From Hansfordia pulvinata (Eukaryota; Ascomycota; Sordariomycetes; Xylariales): a DNA stretch of 64,000 nucleotides. The stretch spans positions 806,001-870,000 of the forward strand of contig BJKQ01000010.1 in NCBI GenBank assembly GCA_006538405.1, in the 5' to 3' direction. Below are positions 50,349 to 61,096 of the stretch, piece after piece. The translations under genes and the position numbers were made by a program. The number at the start of each line of letters is the position of its first letter. Position 1 is the stretch's first letter. The notes under the pieces are model-generated. The model had not been told where the DNA came from. It made no database searches and worked only from the letters and a program-made list of their open reading frames with translations.

Positions 50349-51886
50349 TTCCGCCTCTGACGGAAGCCCAGACGGGCGACGTCATTGCTCTTTGCTCCTC
50401 CCAGCAACGCCACCTGGCTGACCCGTCTGCACTGTACTGCGTGCCAGCCTGAGGCAGCAGACAGGATAGGACAGATAGGTCGGTACGAGCAGATGGGGAA
50501 GCGAAGAGAGGAGGGCGCGCGCTAGCTAACGCAAGGGTTCTTCGCTCGTGTAAGGCGCCAATCATCATCCCTCGACACCTCCATGCCTCTCGTACGAGTT
50601 ACATCTACATCAGTCTATCTATCCATCCATCTATCTATCTGGGTAAGATGCGTGAATAATAAGCCAGGGACCACGCTCTCGTGCCGGGTGCCCTGAGTGG
50701 GTGGTCCTCCCTCGTCCCATCGGGTCTGCAGCTCCGCGGGGGCGGCGGCACCCGCTCACTCGGACGAGCGATGCTGCTGCGTCTTGGGTAGGAAATTGTG
50801 GCTTGGGTGGAGAGACGCCCTCCACGGTTCTAAAAATAAATAAAAAAGCGGCAGCAGCTGCTGCGTGCCTATGAGTAGTAGTGCTAAGTTGCGCGATGTG
50901 GTGGTGGTGGAGGAGGAGGAGAAGATGGGGGCACGGGGGTGGTGGATGAGATTAGCCTGACGGGTCTTGCCCTGACGAGGCTAGGCGAGTCGGCCAAGGC
51001 TGTCTGCTCGCCAACCCAACCCCGCGCGGCGATCGGCCCAGGGGTACGCGAGTATGTGTGCGGAGTATGTACGATAGGCGAGGTATGTCTGGTGTGTATG
51101 TATGTATGGATGTGCGATACGCTGCTGGGCTGCCTCCGGGAAGGACTCGGCGGGTTGCCGGCCAGGCTGCCGCGCGAGATGAGGGCTTCCTCATGCGCCG
51201 CCGGCCGACGTCGACGTGGACATGTCGGCAGGCTGCCGGGGGGGTTCCCTCGACCGGCGGTCACTGGGCTCGTCGGGTCATCCATCATCTATCTATGGGT
51301 GCCGAGTTGCTCGACTGCGAGTATCCGTAAGGGGCTACTCGCGAGAGGACCCATCTACTCGTAGTCGGATGGGATGAAGAGGGGTCTATCGTCTGACAGC
51401 AACGTCTACGAGCACTCACTCGTACGTACGAGACTCTGGACTATCTTATTATTATCCATTAGTCTCTTGGCTCTACGAGTATACTCTGCACCCGACTCCG
51501 CTCATTCCCTGCTGGCGAGTATACCCGTAGTAATCACAATGCTCGCAAGACGCGGCAGACAAGAGAGTCATTAGCAAGAGTACTCGCAGATAAGGCGAGG
51601 CGCTCCCCAGGCACGGCTCCCCGACGACGACGACTCGCTTCGCTTCGGCGGTCGATGGCTGGAGGGCGCTAGGCTCAGGCTTATAGCCCCAACCCCCGCC
51701 CCAGCCGGCGTTAGTCGGTCCTCCAAATCAACATTGGCACGTACGAGTGCGCAGACGGATGCTGGCCGTCGACGCCGGCGTGGAGTAGCGCCCGGCGCAC
51801 GTGCAACGACGAGCCAGGGCTGATGGGTGCGTCCCGACGAGCACAGACGAACGCGGCAACGTGCTCGCAGTACAGTAAAATTCGCC

Positions 51887-51887
<1 letters not shown>

Positions 51888-51934
<47 letters not shown>
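51888..51934 (+). repeat. Tetranucleotide array (GGCA)n
   Basis: About 11 perfect copies of GGCA in the gene-free stretch upstream of the P450. Confidence 0.9.
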
Positions 51935-53159
51935 CTTCGAGTAGTCTAGCTGTTGTTGAGCCCTGAACCCTGTTTCTTCTGTTCAGCGAGCCAGCTCGAG
52001 GGGTCCATTCCCCGAGACTCTCTCCCGCTCACGGACGCCCTTCACTCAGCCTCGCCACCGGCGGAGTCTGAGGGAGCCGAGCTCATTTCACCCGCGGCAG
52101 CATACGCACTCCCTCACCTCGCTCGCTCGCTCTGAGCTGCTCTCACAGACCACGCACTGGCCGGGATCCTGTCACTTGGGTGGTAGGAGGTGCCGCGAGT
52201 CGCCAGCCGCCCGGAGCAGGACGGAAGCTGCAGAGAGAAGGCGAGGGAGGGGGGGAGGCCGGCCGTGTCCCGCAGTACTACGACGCACCATATATACACC
52301 ATACATATACGGGGAGGTACTACTCTGGCAAGGGGGCAGGTATACGTACTCGCATACAGTCAGCCACCCGATTTCCAGCTGAAGGACAGGGCAAGGCGAG
52401 GCTCGAGTTGGCCTGCTCATGACTTTCAAGCAGATGCGAGGTTGTTGCTGACAGGGCTTCGACCCCCGGTTTCGGGAGTACTGAGTAGTGGTGGCCGCGC
52501 GCCTCATCTAAAACCATCACCACCACCACACCACCACCATCATCATCGTTCAATGCAAATCTCCCCTGGGGGCGCGCAGGTGTGGGCCGCTTTAGTTGAT
52601 CCTGCGATGCCGATCCGTCGCGTGTTAGCGTATTCCTGCCATGCGCGCGCGGGCTCACAGCCGTCTCTCGCGCGGGCCCGCGTTCTAATTTGGTCGTCGT
52701 TGTCGTCAGGCAGACACAGTAATGATGACCGTAGGGGGAGAGAGAGAGAGAGAGAGAGACAGAAGAGGGGGACTGGCAGTCCCAGATGTTGTGCCTAGGT
52801 AGCTGACTGTCCTCTGTGAGTCTGAGTCTGAGCCTGTTTTTATGTCTGTGTCTAGTCTGTCTGTCGTATTTCGTCGTCGACGCCCCTCTTTACCCGAATC
52901 CTTTCGACCCGCCATTCCGTAGCCGTTTCCTCTAGGGAAACCCCAAAGGGGTGTGTGTGTGTACTCGTATGTGTGTTACTGTATGCATGTCCATCCCATA
53001 GATGAAACCTCGCTCGTGGCTGTAGAATTCAAAAGAGAACCCTGACCTCCCCCCCCGGATCCGAACGATCTCCCCCCCCTTTTCCCCTCCTCCGTCTCCA
53101 CGCTTAGTCACGATCGAACCGCCTCTGAGTCAACCCGAACCACTCGAGGACAAGCGAAT

Positions 53160-53262
53160 CGGACGCACACATACACACACACACTCTCTCTCGCTCTCGC
53201 TCTCTGGCACACGCACACACACACACCCTCTCTCTGGGACACACTCACACCCACACGCACCT
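53160..53262 (+). repeat. CA/CT-rich tract in the P450 leader
   Basis: Runs of CACA and CTCT alternate over about 100 bases and end 14 bases before the P450 start codon. A CT/CA-rich leader is common just downstream of transcription starts in filamentous fungi, so this is probably the P450 5' untranslated region or core promoter. Confidence 0.65.
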
Positions 53263-53275
53263 CTCCCACGAAGAG

Positions 53276-55142
53276 ATGGCCTTCATCACGACAGTCATCA
53301 CGTGCCTGCGGCCGTCGTGGAGCCAGGCGGCGCTGCTGGTGGCGCTGGCGGCCGTGGCGACGGCGCTGCAGTGGGCGCGGTACCGGTGGCTGGCGCGGCT
53401 CAACCACTGCGAGGCGGTGCGCAGCAAGGCGTCGCTGAAGGACCCGGTGATCGGGCTCGACTTTGTGTGGGAGCGCGTCTTCAGCAGCTCCTCGTCGGGG
53501 TCGTCTTCGGGTCGCCACCTGGAGACGGCGTGGCAGGAGTTCCGCGCGCTGGGCCCGACGTACAGCGTCAGCCGGCTGACGGTCGAGGTGCTGCACACGT
53601 GCGACCCGGCCAACGTCAAGCACATGCTGGCCTCGCGCTGGGCCGACTTCCAGCAGCCCCGCGTCCGCGCCTCGGTGCTGACCGAGTTCGTCGGCGAGGG
53701 CATCTTCGCCCTCGACGGCGCCCACTGGCAGCGCGCCCGCGGCGTCCTGCGGCCCGCCCTCGTCACCCAGAAGATGGCGGCCCTGCCCCCGATCCTCGAG
53801 CGCCACGCCCAGAAGCTGCTGCAGCGGATCGGGGAGGCGGCGGCGGCAACATCACCGGGAATAGGAGGAGGAGGAGGAGGAGCCATCAAGGACAACAGCA
53901 GCAGCAAGGACAACAAGGACAACAACAACGTGGTGGACCTGCAACCCCTCTTCTTCGGCGTCACCATGGACGTCGCCACCGAGTTCCTGCTGGGCCGCTC
54001 GACCAACATGCTGGGCGACGGCGAGGGCAACCCCCCGGGCCCCGCGGAGCAGCAGTTTGTGCTCGACTGCGCCGTCACGTCCGAGGAGGCCGCCAAGAAG
54101 ATGCGCCTGGGCCCCGTCAGCTGGATGCGCTTCAACATGGGCGCCTCGCGGGCCAAGGACCGCGTCTTCCGCTTCGTCGACCGGTACATTGACGGGTCTC
54201 TGGCGAGGGAGAAGGAGGAGGAGCATAATCAGGAGAGCGGAAACAAGAAGGAAGACGACGACAACAACAACAACAACAACAGCAACAATCTGATCAGAGA
54301 GCTGCTGGGCGCGTTCGGCGACCGCGAGGCCGTCCGCGCCCACGTGCTGCACATCCTGCTGGCCAGCCGCGACACGACGGCCAGCCTGCTCAGCAACCTC
54401 TTCTTCGTCCTCGCCCGCCAGCCCGCCACCTACGCCCGCCTGCGCGAAGAGGTCCTCGCCTGCGTCGGCCCCGACGCCGCCCCGACCTTCCAGCAGCTCA
54501 AGGACATGAAGTACCTGCGGTGGTGCGTTCAGGAGTGTAAGTCACAGGTTCTACACCCCCTTTTATATCGGACGACTTGGTATATTAGAGACATGGACGG
54601 ACATCCTTGACTGACCACTCCCCCTCCAACAAAAAACAGCCCTCCGCCTGCACCCGGTCGTGGCGTCCAACGCCCGCGAGGCCGTCCGCGACACGACGCT
54701 GCCCCGCGGCGGCGGCGCCGACGGCGGCAGCCCCCTCTTCGTCAAGCAGGGGACCACCATCCTGCTGTCCATCTACTCGATGCACCGCGACCCGGCCGTC
54801 TACGGGCCCGACGCCGAGGCCTTCCGCCCCGAGCGCTGGGAGGCCCTGAGGCCCGGGTGGGCGTACGTCCCCTTCAGCGGCGGGCCGAGGGTCTGCATTG
54901 GACGTGAGTTTTCTTCTTCTTCTTTTTTTTTCGTACTCTAGAGGGAGACACAGGACGAAAAGAACTGACTGAATGAAAAAACAGAGCAAATGGCCCTCCT
55001 GGAGACGTACTACATGATCGCGAGGATCGCGCAGACGTACAAGTCGCTCGAGCCGCGGGGCGCGCACGAGTGGCACGAGCTGCTGGGCCTGGCCACGACG
55101 TGCAAGGACGGCGTGCCCGTTGCCCTCGAGGCCGCCTGCTGA
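53276..55142 (+). CDS. Cytochrome P450, CYP52-like (fatty acid/alkane hydroxylase type)
   Basis: Three exons (53276-54536, 54640-54903, 54985-55142) give 560 residues without frame breaks. Introns of 103 and 81 bp have GTAAGT/GTGAGT donors, CTGAC branch sites and CAG acceptors. This is an ER-anchored haem monooxygenase. It has an N-terminal membrane helix ([16 protein letters not shown]), helix [13 protein letters not shown] near residue 362, helix K ESLRLHP near 420 (its Glu-Ser pair spans intron 1), FRPERW, and the haem-binding [12 protein letters not shown] with Cys near 505. The order and wording resemble the CYP52/CYP539/CYP584 group, which oxidises the terminal carbon of alkanes and fatty acids; the substrate here is inferred only. 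Two low-complexity inserts are odd for a P450: a Gly run plus Asn/Lys/Asp near residue 200, and a Glu/Lys/Asn stretch before helix I. It converges on the PAF-AH-like gene. Confidence 0.93.
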
Positions 55143-55832
55143 GGAAGGCTCTCCATTCGGATCTGGCCCGGGCAGGCCACACCTCTTCTCTCTACCAACC
55201 TCTTATCTCCGCGGCAGAAGTCCGTATACTGGACTGGGCTGCTGGACGGCCGGACGAGACTGACCACGAGATCGAAAACTCCTTTAAATCCCCATCTTCT
55301 TCCTTCTCTTCCCCCCCTTTTTACAACATCTTACTCTTGTACATACCACCTCTTTTTTTTTTCATTCTGTCTCATAATCTCCTTTGTAACACAATACCCA
55401 GGTTAGCGAGGATTGCGGCTTGGCCATTTATCTGCCAGCAAAGGGGGGGAAAAAGCCGGGCTTTTTTTTTTAGATACCCCCATGACGGAGGACACGAGGG
55501 TTTAATTTGCAGACGATTTACTTCTGTCCAGTAATATGACGACGCACCAAGTTCTGTGCCCTGTGTGTCGAGCATGCGATAGTGCGAGTAGAGACTTTGA
55601 CACGATGAACATGACGGGACTGGTCGTGCATGTTTACTTGCCGGTGAGGATTACTACGGTGTGCTGCTATCTAGGTCGTGACATGCCAATACGCGTATGT
55701 GCATTCGGTGTGCTCGTGTGCCCGTCAACTGTAGGCTGTAGATGGACGTACTGGGTTGCTCACAGCTCTACACTCTTACATACTCGTAACAACAACAACT
55801 GCCCCCTTTCTACTCCAGTAAACGCGCCCGTG
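55143..55832. other. Intergenic region between convergent P450 and PAF-AH genes
   Basis: 690 bases shared by two 3' ends. It contains T-rich stretches (around 55350-55365 and 55461-55471) that could serve 3'-end formation of the P450 transcript. No gene is seen. Confidence 0.6.
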
Positions 55833-57718
55833 CTACCGCCCCGCGACGCTCACCCACTTCCAGTGGTTGACCCGGCCGTAGTGCGTGTGCTCGAGGATGG
55901 CCGGGTCGTCGTCCACACTCCAATCTCCTCCTCCTCCCTCTTCACCTTGACCAGCAGAATCAGAGGGAGGAGGAGCAGGGTTGTGGTAAGCCGGGCCCTC
56001 GACCATCTCCGCCCCCGCGGTCCGCGCCGCCCCCGGCCCGGCCGCCACCACCCCGCAGCGCCGCAGGAACTGCAGCTGGGCGCGCAGGTTGAGGCGCAGC
56101 GCGCGCCCCGGGTCGCGGGCGCCGAAGAGCAGGCGGGTGGGCCCCGGGAAGAGGACGCAGAAGTCGGACTGGTGCACGTGCACCGAGCCGGGTATGTAGA
56201 AGAGGTTGAGCTCCTCCGAGGCTTTGTCGTTGTTGTTGTTGTTGCTGTTGCCTTCTTTCTCTTCGGAAGAGGTGGGATCCGGAGAGAAGACGCGCAGCAA
56301 GGTGTCCATGTTCTCGCGCCACCGGACGAACGCGTCGGACACCACGGTCAGCAAGCCGGCGCTGCCCGCCGCGGGCTGCTTGTCGGCGGCGGCGCCGGCG
56401 TGGTCGAAGAGCGGCAGCGGCAGGCGGAGCAGGCGGGCGGCGGACGGGGAGCGCAGCGGGAAGCACCACATGTCGAGCAGCATGGCGGGCGTGCGGCTCG
56501 TGATCTGCCGGTGGAGGGCGCTGCCGCGGGGCGGGGTGAGGAGCGGGCGCCACTCGTCGTCGTCGTCGTCGTCGTCATTATTATTATCCTTTACACCAGG
56601 GGAGGATGGAGACGACGACGACGACGTCAGCCGGGGATCGTGCGCGTAGTAGACGCTCTTGAGGAACTGCGTCACGGTGGCCGAGCCGTAGCTGTGGCCC
56701 GCCCAGACAATCTCCCCCGGTCCCCGCACGCGCAGGCGGCCGGCGAACTGGGCGAGGCAGGCGTCCGGGGGCGCGCCCGTGTTGAGGTTGGGCAGAAGCA
56801 GACCTTCTCCTCCCTCTTGCCCCCCCTCCGACCCGGGGCCGCCGCCGGGGCCGCCGGGGCCGTCGTCGAGCCGCAGGACGGCGCTGTGGACGAGGGCGAG
56901 CTCCCACAGGCGGACGCGCAGCTGGGCGTCGCGGGCGGCCCAGACGCGGGGGACGGGGTCGTGCGGCACCTTGGCGTAGGGGACGGCCCTGCTGCTGCTG
57001 CTGCTGTTCTTTTCCTCCGCTGCCGACGCGGGGGAGGAGGAGGAGTGCTGCAGCAGCTCGCCGTCGGCGCAGGGGCGCAGGCGGACGTGGGCGAGGACGG
57101 CGCTGCCGTCGCGGTGGTGCGGGCAGACGACGACGAGGCCGTGCGAGGCCAGCGAGGCCGCCAGGTACGAGTAGCTGTTGCGCGTGCCGCCCAGGCCGTG
57201 CGAGAAGACGACCACCGGCCAGCGCCGCTCGTCCTCCTCCTCATGATGATGATGATGAGGGTGGGCCGGCGGCGGGGCGGGGGCGTCGCGAGGGCGGCGT
57301 TCTCGTGCACCGGGATGGTGGCGCGGTGCAGATGGCGCGGGAGGTATCTGTGATGATGATGTCAGTTTCAGCCAGGGCCAACGGGCAGGCAGACAGACAG
57401 AGAGGAGAGAACTTACGACAGCAGGTCGGCGGCGGCGGGGGCGACGTTGGAGAACTGCAGGTAGGCCGAGATGTAGTGGCGCTGGGGGCTGGGGAACCAG
57501 GCGATGGGCCGCTCGCGCGAGCCGGGCGCGGCCGGGTAGAAGAGGCGGAAGTGGACGGTGGGCAGGTCGCGGGCCTCCGGGAGGGGCCGCAGCTGCTCGG
57601 CGAGGTCGAGCCCGGCGGCCGGCGTCTCGACGTCGACGGTGCCGACGCGGTGGGGGCCCGTGTACGCCGTGAACTCGGGCGGCGAGGGGCCGAGGCTGTC
57701 GAGGAGCGAGGAGGCCAT
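55833..57718 (-). CDS. Platelet-activating factor acetylhydrolase-like esterase, one apparent frameshift
   Basis: Two exons, 57718-57417 and 57347-55833, with a 69-bp intron (GTAAGT, branch CTGAC, CAG) that splits a Ser codon (DLLS|YLPRHL). The product is an alpha/beta-hydrolase of the PAF-AH group II type, which removes short or oxidised acyl chains from phospholipids. Exon 1 carries [18 protein letters not shown] and [16 protein letters not shown]. Exon 2 has [30 protein letters not shown] (oxyanion region), the nucleophile motif AGHSYGSAT near 56690, a likely acid in LLDMWCFPL, and a likely catalytic His in [10 protein letters not shown]. Between [14 protein letters not shown] and [11 protein letters not shown] the frame is off by one in a C-rich run at 57262-57286. 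One extra base restores 605 residues. Inserts of Ser, Asp, Asn and Gly repeats enlarge the protein. No signal peptide is evident. Confidence 0.88.
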
Positions 57719-59320
57719 TGGCCCGGTTCTCTCCGATGAGCCAGGCTCTCCGATGAACCAGACTCTCCGAGTTCTATGCCAGAGAGAGGGGGGCGACGAT
57801 CAGGTCAGGTGGCCTGGTCTGATCGGGCTGGTCTGATATGGTCCCCGGGGCAGCGCAGGGCAGGTGGCCACGGCGGGCGGTGGTGGTGTATAAATGCCCA
57901 CAGAGATGTGTGACGGAGGATGGGACGGGACGAGATACGATGGCTAGAAATAATACATGAGGTATGTACCTAACCTAGGTTCGATTCCTCACAGCGCTAG
58001 TTGGCTGGTACTCCCGCCCAGCTGTATCGGTGGAGGCCTGGTCTCCTTGTTAGTCTTCTTCTCACATGCGGTACTCCGGTATGTATGTGCTTCAAAGGAT
58101 TGTTACCGGACAGACTGAGGTGATCAGAGACCACTCTATGCCGGGTTATTGGCACGTGTCACTGACAGTGGGTTTAGTGCGGCGTAGGATCCGCCAGCAG
58201 CCCCTAATAGAAGAGCCAACCTGGCGGATTCCCTTCGCGTTAGGTGCCCGTACATCCACCTCAGCTCTCGCTTTCGAGGCCGTCAACGCCGCGGCGTGCT
58301 ATGTTGGTGGCAATCCTTTCGTCACCTTGGAAGCTAAATCAGTGGTTGCTTTAGGGTATATTCGCTTGGGTAGGTAAATAGGCCCCTCTCTGCACAGTCA
58401 CTCGAGCCACCGTCATAGCGGCCGCACTACGTGAAAGCCTTCCACCGCACAGGCTCGGCTTACCACTCGGACAACTAACTGCCGGTCAGACTCTGGACAG
58501 GCACGACGGCTTCATCGCCCATCGCGAACTCGGCCCTGTCGATGCTCTCTGCTGTGAGATGCACAAAATCGGAGGCGTTCGTTTCGCAGACTTGTCCCGT
58601 CCCGCGCTCGGCGTCGCAGCTGAGGCTCATCGCAGCTCAGAAGGTCTGGTTGCGGTTTGACAAGTAGCGAGTGTGCAGTGTTACAGCAAGATGGGTGCAC
58701 TCATTCCATTGTGTGTGAGATGGGAAAGAAAGTCTGAAGCCCATCAAGGCAACAATTCGAAATTCTCTATTCGGGGAGTCGGGGAACCCGCCTGCTGGCT
58801 ATGGCACTTTACGGAAAAACATCAGAGTTCATCTTCACGGTCCTTTCGTCTCTCTAAAGCGGTGGGAGAACCGGGGTCGCCCTGTACAACTACTGTGCAG
58901 TCTTGGCTCAGGGGTGCTCAAAGCAACAGGTCACTCGACAGGAGGGCCACTTTCAATGCGGCTCTTCTAAGACTCTGTACCTCGGCCGTTCGTGTTTCAC
59001 AGGCAAGTCTCTTTCAACTGAAATCGAGGGAGAAAAAGAGTCATGGCCAATGTTGTGTTTTCATTGAGTGCGATCATAGCAGAGTAAAAGAGTGGTATCG
59101 ACGTCTCGACGTAATGTTCATCATGAAGGACAACAAAAGAAACAGTCAAAAGAGTGCGAGTGTCACTTCGCGCCTCCTTGGAGCACCCCCTCTTCCCCCG
59201 GGACCTGAGTGCATCGGTTCCCCAGTTCTTGGCGATGTGTAGCGGGAGTGGATCAACTTGGGTGTTGATGTGATACTCCTCCTCCTGTCTTTCCCCAGGA
59301 GAGCTTCCCCGTCTTCTTCT
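57719..59320. other. Intergenic region between PAF-AH and hydrophobin genes
   Basis: 1.6 kb with no firm gene. It should contain the PAF-AH promoter at the left and the hydrophobin 3' region at the right. A plus-strand TATAAAT lies near 57888, and an imperfect inverted repeat (GGATCCGCCAG ... CTGGCGGATTCC) sits at about 58187-58233. An ATG frame of 183 codons at 58691-59242 (+) has no recognisable domain. Base composition here is less GC-rich than in the coding neighbours. Confidence 0.5.
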
Positions 59321-59665
59321 TCAGAGGAGCTTGAGGCAGTTCAACGCGTTGATGTTGACCAGTCCACCCTGGAATTGTTGGTCAGAACGCTCTGTGATTA
59401 CGTCTTTTGTCTCTTCTTGCAGGGCGGCGTGACGACTTACGGTGGACTCGCTGGTGTCGCAGCAGTAGGCAGTCCCGCTGCAGTTGTCGGTGAGGATCTG
59501 CACCAGGCAGAGAAGCCCTCCGGTGCAGCAGACCTGCTTCTGGTTGTTGTTGCAGACGCTGCCGCCCGGGCCCGTGCGAGTCTCCAGGCCTGCTCCCTGG
59601 GGAGCGGCGAGAGCAGAGCCGGCCAGGGCCATGGTGAGAGCGGTGGTGGCGCTGGAGAACTTCAT
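59321..59665 (-). CDS. Hydrophobin, class I-like, short
   Basis: Two exons, 59665-59441 and 59368-59321, with a 72-bp intron (GTAAGT, branch CTGAC, CAG), giving 90 residues. It is a secreted, self-assembling surface protein that coats hyphae and spores at air-water or host interfaces. The signal peptide is MKFSSATTALTMALAGSALA. The eight-cysteine signature is complete: C38-x7-CC-x5-C-x8-C-x5-CC-x16-C-x4. It includes VCNNNQKQVCC and SGTAYCC, and ends GLVNINALNCLKLL. Without splicing, the eighth cysteine is out of frame. The GLVNIN-N-C ending and the YCC pair fit class I-like hydrophobins. The five-residue spacing between CC and the fourth cysteine is much shorter than in classical class I members such as RodA. 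The leader is CT/ATC-repeat-rich and a TATA box lies about 190 bases upstream. Confidence 0.93.
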   Translation of the reverse strand: MKFSSATTALTMALAGSALAAPQGAGLETRTGPGGSVCNNNQKQVCCTGGLLCLVQILTDNCSGTAYCCDTSESTVSRHAALQEETKDVITERSDQQFQGGLVNINALNCLKLL

Positions 59666-59715
59666 GGTGAAATGGGGGAAGGGGTGGTGATGATTGTGTT
59701 CACTGTTGATGGCGG

Positions 59716-59818
59716 AGAGAGAGAGAGAAAGAGAGAGAGCGATGCAAAGGATAATGATGATAGTGATGATAGTGATGATGATGATGATGGTGATGATGGT
59801 GATGATGATGATGATGAA
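59716..59818 (-). repeat. GA and GATGAT microsatellites in the hydrophobin leader
   Basis: 59716-59739 is GA-rich and 59754-59818 is a GATGAT/GGTGAT array. On the sense (minus) strand this is a CT-rich then ATC-rich leader between the TATA box and the hydrophobin ATG. If read as protein it gives poly-Ile/Thr, which is not plausible as part of the hydrophobin. Confidence 0.8.
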
Positions 59819-59854
59819 CCAGATGTCCAAGACGGAGGGGAGCTCCAGGGGCTA

Positions 59855-59860
59855 CTTATA
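59855..59860 (-). promoter_or_regulatory. TATA box of the hydrophobin gene
   Basis: The minus strand reads GACTATAAGTAG, with TATAAG 190 bases upstream of the hydrophobin ATG. Strongly expressed fungal surface-protein genes often have a TATA box. The position allows a leader of roughly 160 bases, which would include the CT/ATC repeats. Confidence 0.5.
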
Positions 59861-60476
59861 GTCGGGCTACTTCAAGTCGGAGGTGCTTCACGTGAAGAGT
59901 GAAGAGTGAAAGTGAGGCTCACAGGTCAAGAGGCCCATCCACGAGCCTCCCCTCCGCGTCTGGACCTGGCTCCCAACGCCCGCGCCGAGTCTTGAGCAGG
60001 ACGGGAACAAACCTGGTTGCCGCCTGGGTTGGTTGCCACTGCAACATCTGAGGAGACACGCTTGGTTGCAAGTTGCTTCTTCTCTCTCTCTCTCTCTCTC
60101 TCGACCCTTCGAGATCTGTCTCACCTCGCTTGTCCCGACGTTGCATCCAGCTGAAAGCTGAAGCCTTAGCAGAAAGCCACAAAAGTGATCAACGACGCAG
60201 AAAGTGCCCGGGCCGTTGGCGTGGCGAACGGGGAAGACAAGCCGCGGCGGCTGCGCCATCACGATCGGCGTCTTCGTGGAGCCCTTTTTGGACGGACGGA
60301 CGGACAGACAGACAGACAGACAGACATTGGCTCGCTCGCTCTGCAGGCAGCGACAAGCAACCTCTACCCCCTGCAGGCACAGAACGCGAGGCGAGGCGTT
60401 GAAGAGAAGAGAAGAGAGAGGTCACACTTGAACAAACACCAGGCATGGCTGGAGCTCGTTGCTCACAAACCTCTCT

Positions 60477-60511
60477 TCTCTTCTTCTTCTTCTTCTTCTT
60501 CTTCTTCTTCT
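60477..60511 (+). repeat. TTC trinucleotide array
   Basis: About 11 copies of TTC. The plus strand is all pyrimidine here, a type of tract that can form triplex DNA. Confidence 0.85.
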
Positions 60512-61060
60512 GTCTTCCTGGACTCAGTCGACCAAACTGGTTGACGTCAACGTGGACAGCTGCGCTGAGGGGAACGAACGAGGCGAAACCTAGCAGCGCC
60601 AGAGAGCTCGGTCGCGACTCACGAGACTGTTGCGGCGTGTGTGGCCGGGGAGGGGTGGCCCGACGGCGATCCCATCCGATTCGACCTCGACCTCGCGGCG
60701 GGGACCGCGGGTTGTCGACGACGAGGAGGCCCAGACCCCAGACAGCAAGATCATCCGATCCTGGGGCTCCCCGGGTTGCGGGCTTGTCGAGTCACATCTA
60801 CCTATCCATCGATCCATCCATCCGGCGACCCATCCATCCGTCCATCTGCGCTACCCGCACGAGTACACGTGAGTAGGTACCTAAGTGGCACAGTGTTCTT
60901 CGTCGCAGTCGCGGTAGTATCGTAGGGTGGCGTGGCACGCCTGCTTTCGGGCTTTTCGAACAAGCCTCCTTTTTGCCTTAGGCTGGCTTAGGCATGGCCG
61001 TGGCGGGGCTACGAGAGCGTGCCCGTCACAGTGACGAGTGAAGAAGGGTCTAGCCCCGCG

Positions 61061-61096
61061 GCACGACACGACACGACACGACACGACACGACACGC
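61061..61096 (+). repeat. Pentamer array (ACACG)n
   Basis: About seven perfect copies of ACACG followed by ACACGCC, in the spacer between the two secreted-protein genes. Confidence 0.85.

Larger units (their letters stand above)
47340..53275. other. Gene-free stretch upstream of the P450
   Basis: Nearly 6 kb with no firm gene. A 119-codon ATG frame at 47923-48282 (+) is the best candidate but has no recognisable domain and is overlapped by a 135-codon minus-strand frame. The stretch holds an A run at 49560, GGTTCCT and GGCACC arrays at 49891-49965, C19 at 50330-50348, TCTA/TCCA tetramers near 50610-50640, the GGCA array at 51888, and a cluster of ACTCGTA/TACGAGT motifs at 51356-51480. Confidence 0.5.

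Noticed and set aside
53245..54189. 314-codon minus-strand frame
   Set aside because: Antisense to P450 exon 1, which has all P450 motifs; a shadow frame.
57950..58010. tRNA-like GGTTCGATTCC word near 57976
   Set aside because: The flanking bases do not form a proper T-arm stem and no matching A box or acceptor stem is visible.
59666..59830. N-terminal extension of the hydrophobin rich in Ile and Thr
   Set aside because: It is the translation of a GATGAT microsatellite, begins without a suitable ATG, and would bury the signal peptide; the ATG at 59665 is preferred.
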